NCBI RefSeq assembly: GCF_004834005.1
Contig: NZ_STFF01000001.1
Coordinates: 1,487,347-1,551,346 of the forward strand
Length of the DNA: 64,000 bases
DNA from: Niastella caeni
GTDB lineage: Bacteria > Bacteroidota > Bacteroidia > Chitinophagales > Chitinophagaceae
Reading direction: 5' to 3'
Both the position numbers and the translations under genes were made by a program. The number at the start of each line of letters is the position of its first letter. Within the stretch, counting starts at the first letter, position 1. The notes under the pieces were generated by a model. That model saw only the letters and a list, made by a program, of their open reading frames with translations, was not told the DNA's origin and made no database searches. Shown here piece by piece: positions 60,542 through 64,000 of the stretch.

Positions 60542-63271
60542 TTATTCAGGTTCATAACCCAGCATAAAGGTAAAGCGGGTTGCATCGCGTAACCTGCCAC
60601 CCTGGGTAACCCGGTCAAAGCCTACCCCATAATCAAATCCAAGCAATCCGAACATGGGCAGGAAGAAACGCATACCCACACCAGCACTTCTACGCAGGCG
60701 GAAAGGATCGTATGATTTATAGTCGAACCATCCGTTGGCAGCTTCAAACCAAACCATACCAAAAATGGTACTGCTCGGGTTAGTGGTGAACGGATACCGC
60801 ATTTCGAGCGTATACTTATTAAAAATAGTAAAGAATCGCTGTGCGTTTTGCTGATCAGGGTTGAATTTCGGATCAGAACTTTCATACACCGGATAACCAC
60901 GGTGTGCAATGATATCGTAACCCAGGATAAAGCTACCGTTTGCTAAACCGGCATCGCCTACCTGGAAGCGCTCAAATGGTGAAAAATCGAGTTTGTTATT
61001 ATAGCGGCCCATGAAACCGTACTTGGCAGCAGCGCGCAATACAAACTGGCGACTTCTGTCGGCACCCATGGCCTTGCCGATAGGAATAAACCACTCGGCA
61101 TTAACACGCCATTTATGGAACTCAGGTAATTTATAACTATCCTGGTTGGTTACATTTGATTTGAATAATGAATATGGTGGTGTAAACTGGCCGCTCAGTA
61201 AAAAGTTAGAACCGCTGGTTGGGAATATAGGATTGGGACCTGCTGAGTTACGGTTAAGCGCAATTTTAACGCTCAGGTTATTTGAGGTACCATTTTTAAA
61301 ATCCTGTGTAAACAGCGTATAGTTCTGCAGTTTATACTGTGTATAGCTGAGAGAATATACCAGGGTAAAGAAGTCATCGGGCCATTTTAATTGTTTACCC
61401 AAAGAAATGCTGGCGCCGAAGTTTTTCAACCTGTTGGTATCGCTGAAGAAATATCTTCCGCTGGCATCAATACCACCGGTACGGAATACGCTCTTGTACA
61501 TGCTGAAGGTCAGCGAATTTCTTTTCTTGCCACCTAACCAGGGTTCGGTGAATGAAAAGTTATATGACTGGTATGCACGACCATTTGATTGTACGCGCAT
61601 GCTCAGCTTTTGTCCATCACCGGTAGGCAATGGATCCCATGCCTTTTTGTTGAAAATATTCTTAATAGAGAAGTTATTGAACGAAACCCCGAGCGTACCG
61701 GTTAAACCGATACCGCCACCCCAACCGGCACTTAACTCCAATTGGTCAGATGATTTTTCTTCTACGGTATAATGAATATCAACCGTACCATCTTCTGGAT
61801 TGGGTACAGGGTTGATGCCGATCTTTTCCTGGTTGAAGAAGTTCAACTGCGCAATTTCACGATTAGAACGGATCAGGTCCTGGCGGCTGAATTTTTCACC
61901 TGGCAGGGTGCGCAACTCACGGCGAATAACGTGCTCTTTTGTTTTTTCGTTACCCGAAATAGTTACGTTCTTAATAGTAGCCTGCGGACCCTCCTGTATA
62001 CGGATCTCGAAATCGATGGTATCGTTGTACACAGCAGTTTCTACCGGTTCAATACGGAAGAAAAGGTAACCGTCATCCATATAGTAACTGCTGATATCGC
62101 CGCCTTCCTGTGACATTTGTTTACCCAGTTTCTTATTCAGGATTTCCAGGTTATAAACATCTCCTTTGGCAATACCTAATAATATGGTAAGCACCGAATC
62201 GGAATATTTGGTATTCCCTTTCCAGGTAACGTTCCCAAAATAGTAACGATGCCCTTCATCTACTTTGAGGTCAATTTTCAGGTTTCCCTTTTGGTTATAA
62301 TACTGGGTATCGGCAATAATAGCGGCGTCGCGGTAACCAAGTGAGTTATAATACTCCAGCACTTTCTCTTTATCCTCTTCGTATTTCTTGGCGTTGAACT
62401 TGGCCGAACTGAATAATTTAAAGCGGAAATAAGGATCAAGGAATTCTTTTGTTCGGGTAGGTGATAAAAAGCCGGCCTGGCTCAGGTATTCTTTAAAGGA
62501 GGGTCGTGGGTTAGTACCGTATGGGCTTTGCTCTTTGGTGGGGTACAAGGTGAGCTTGGTCATTTCCTTGGTACCTTTCAATTGCTTTTTTAACCTCAGG
62601 CCCGACACTTGTTCATTACCATAGAAGTTCACATTGTCAATACGTACTTTATGGCCTTTTTCAACATACACATTCAGGATAACCGAATTGGGCAAAGCAG
62701 GGTCCTGTACTTCTTCCATACGAACCAGGGCGCTTTGGAATCCCTTTTCTGTATAATATTTTTTGATCGCTTCTTCGGCCGTGCGTTTGGTATTTTCAGT
62801 AACTACCCGGCCGGCAATAAGGCTCATTTTACCTTTTAATTCATCTGCCTCCGATTTACGAATACCGATAATATTGTATTTCGATAAAGCAGGTCTTTCG
62901 GTAACATGAATTTCTATATATAATTTATTACCCTCGAGTTTTGTAAAGAATATCTGCGCGTTCGAAAAAAGGTGCTGGTTCCACAGGTTAATGATGGCTT
63001 TGCTGAAATTATCGCCACCCGGTATCATTACTTTGTCGCCCACGTTAATACCGGCAATAGAAATAAGCAGTTGCTGATCGTACCTTTTGGTACCGGTAAC
63101 TGTAATACCTCCAATAAAATATTCTTTGGGAACTTTTGAGTTGGCTATATTTTCTAATTCCGGATCAATTGACGTAGGAACAGTGTCGGTAACCACCTGG
63201 GCACGCAGTGTGCCGACTGTTAAACATGCAAATACCAGTAAAAAAATACTAAAAGTACGCGAACGCTGCAT
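60542..63271 (-). CDS. bamA: Outer-membrane assembly factor BamA
   Basis: The 909-residue protein has a signal peptide (1-24, MQRSRTFSIFLLVFACLTVG...LRAQ). Repeated POTRA domains fill about 40-430 (ITVTGTKRYDQQLL, VRIDNVNFYGNEQVSG, ATIKNVTISGNEKTKEH). The C-terminal 16-strand barrel contains LELSAGWGGGIGLTG, and the last strand is RFTFMLGYEPE. It folds beta-barrel proteins into the outer membrane. The start at 63271 gives a clean signal sequence; an ATG 24 bases upstream is less likely. Flanking uppS and skp genes support an envelope-biogenesis operon. Confidence 0.96.
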   Translation of the reverse strand: MQRSRTFSIFLLVFACLTVGTLRAQVVTDTVPTSIDPELENIANSKVPKEYFIGGITVTGTKRYDQQLLISIAGINVGDKVMIPGGDNFSKAIINLWNQHLFSNAQIFFTKLEGNKLYIEIHVTERPALSKYNIIGIRKSEADELKGKMSLIAGRVVTENTKRTAEEAIKKYYTEKGFQSALVRMEEVQDPALPNSVILNVYVEKGHKVRIDNVNFYGNEQVSGLRLKKQLKGTKEMTKLTLYPTKEQSPYGTNPRPSFKEYLSQAGFLSPTRTKEFLDPYFRFKLFSSAKFNAKKYEEDKEKVLEYYNSLGYRDAAIIADTQYYNQKGNLKIDLKVDEGHRYYFGNVTWKGNTKYSDSVLTILLGIAKGDVYNLEILNKKLGKQMSQEGGDISSYYMDDGYLFFRIEPVETAVYNDTIDFEIRIQEGPQATIKNVTISGNEKTKEHVIRRELRTLPGEKFSRQDLIRSNREIAQLNFFNQEKIGINPVPNPEDGTVDIHYTVEEKSSDQLELSAGWGGGIGLTGTLGVSFNNFSIKNIFNKKAWDPLPTGDGQKLSMRVQSNGRAYQSYNFSFTEPWLGGKKRNSLTFSMYKSVFRTGGIDASGRYFFSDTNRLKNFGASISLGKQLKWPDDFFTLVYSLSYTQYKLQNYTLFTQDFKNGTSNNLSVKIALNRNSAGPNPIFPTSGSNFLLSGQFTPPYSLFKSNVTNQDSYKLPEFHKWRVNAEWFIPIGKAMGADRSRQFVLRAAAKYGFMGRYNNKLDFSPFERFQVGDAGLANGSFILGYDIIAHRGYPVYESSDPKFNPDQQNAQRFFTIFNKYTLEMRYPFTTNPSSTIFGMVWFEAANGWFDYKSYDPFRLRRSAGVGMRFFLPMFGLLGFDYGVGFDRVTQGGRLRDATRFTFMLGYEPE

Positions 63272-63377
63272 TCCGGGGAGTTTAAAGTGGAGCAAATTAA
63301 GGGGGATTTATTAAAAGGGTTTGTTAAAAAGAAACCATAATCGACGGAATCATAAAATATTCATGACCAGTTCGTAG

Positions 63378-64000
63378 TTATCCGTTTATGGGTTCCTTTT
63401 GTACCTGGTCGCCGGTTTTACCAAACCGCCTTTCGCGCCGTTGAAAATCCAGGATGGCTTCGTACAGGTTTTCCTTACGAAAGTCGGGCCACCGAACATT
63501 GGTGAAATACAATTCTGCATACGCTAATTGATATAATAAGAAGTTACTGATGCGATATTCGCCGCTGGTGCGAATCATTAATTCAGGATCGGGAAAATTG
63601 CTGGTAGCCAGGTATTGCTGCAACGTGTTTTGGGTGATGGCTGCAGGATCAATTTTACCGGCTTTTACATCTTCGGCTATGTGTTGTACAGCCTGTACCA
63701 ACTCCCAGCGGCTGCTGTAGCTAAGGGCCATTACCAGGTTTAAACCGGTGTTCTGGCTGGTTATCTGCAGCGATTCGTTCAGCTCCTTTTGTGCATATTC
63801 GGGCAACATTTTTACATCGCCTATTACATGCAGCTTGATGTTATTTTTATTAAGAGTTTCTGTTTCCTTGCGAATGGTTTCTACCAATAGCTCAATAAGA
63901 CCCGTTACTTCAGTTTGCGGGCGGTCCCAATTCTCGGTAGAAAATGCATATAATGTAAGATATCCAACGCCCAGTTCGGCGCATCCTTCTACAATATTGC
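63378..64000 (-). CDS. uppS: Undecaprenyl diphosphate synthase (isoprenyl transferase), 5' truncated by window edge
   Basis: At least 207 residues are visible and the frame is open to the window end, so the N-terminus with the substrate-binding Asp is missing. Typical motifs remain: LTLYAFSTENWDRP, the middle NLVMALSYSSRWELV, and the C-terminal DPELMIRTSGEYRISNFLLYQ, written here as DPELMIRTSGE and RISNFLLYQ. It makes the C55 lipid carrier for peptidoglycan and O-antigen from farnesyl diphosphate. It is the first visible gene of the uppS-bamA-skp-skp run. Confidence 0.94.
   Translation of the reverse strand, partial: NIVEGCAELGVGYLTLYAFSTENWDRPQTEVTGLIELLVETIRKETETLNKNNIKLHVIGDVKMLPEYAQKELNESLQITSQNTGLNLVMALSYSSRWELVQAVQHIAEDVKAGKIDPAAITQNTLQQYLATSNFPDPELMIRTSGEYRISNFLLYQLAYAELYFTNVRWPDFRKENLYEAILDFQRRERRFGKTGDQVQKEPING

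Noticed and set aside
1..64000. Insertion sequences, prophage or integrative element genes
   Set aside because: No transposase, integrase, portal, terminase or relaxase-like protein was seen, and no target-site duplications were recognised.

Overview
The window looks like chromosomal DNA of a Bacteroidota member, most probably Chitinophagaceae (Niastella or Chitinophaga type). The evidence is a SusC/SusD pair with FecI/FecR regulators, GldH, a propeller-type LytS/LytTR two-component pair, a Bacteroidota-type PheS with a four-cysteine cluster, two Skp/OmpH paralogues beside BamA, several -7 boxes of the form TAnnTTTG, and frequent TTG starts. No tRNA, rRNA, CRISPR array, insertion sequence or prophage gene was seen. 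About 57 genes are supported, including rpmH, which is very short.

Layout. 1-4.8 kb: an operon-like run of a truncated outer-membrane barrel protein, an HD phosphohydrolase fused to a PycTM-like (DUF5706) membrane effector, and a membrane-bound class III nucleotide cyclase, then a charged-repeat lipoprotein. 4.8-17.9 kb: solitary korA, a polysaccharide deacetylase, a DinB-like protein, a GH3/serine hydrolase fusion, mutL, an ECF sigma factor with a probable envelope-spanning partner, and a PBP4-type carboxypeptidase. 17.9-27.4 kb: a degenerate arginase-fold protein, pheS, 3-hydroxyacyl-CoA dehydrogenase, an epimerase, a carboxypeptidase-regulatory-domain protein and a LytS/LytTR pair. 27.5-36.4 kb: an LpxD-like acyltransferase, a 530-base gap, a pseudouridine synthase behind a hairpin leader, yicC, gldH, an RprX/RprY-like pair, a solitary batD, an SDR and a YjjG-like phosphatase. 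36.5-39.7 kb: a phospholipid operon (CPBP protease, cdsA, lipoprotein, psd). 39.8-47.9 kb: dusB, an M28 peptidase, DUF4870, glutathione peroxidase, ALDH3, a small conserved-looking protein, a 930-base gap with a gene remnant, gntP and tadA. 48-55.6 kb: a SusC/SusD locus with FecR, sigma factor and a DUF1080 protein. 55.7-64 kb: sod, a lipoprotein, and an envelope cluster (uppS, bamA, two skp genes, murI, rpmH, rnpA, yidD).

The best candidate for an undescribed system is the HD-PycTM plus cyclase pair at 1770-4132. It resembles Pycsar (a pyrimidine cyclase paired with a PycTM effector), but here the cyclase is membrane-anchored and the effector carries an HD domain that could hydrolyse the signal. 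A second signal is a family of degenerate word-like short repeats, often arranged as inverted pairs. They lie between genes, but also inside the signal-peptide regions of dacB-like and gldH and in the MutL linker. A possible antisense RNA in the susC leader and a sigma factor paired with an inner-membrane-plus-barrel protein are further leads. Everything here comes from reading the sequence; no search or folding program was run.
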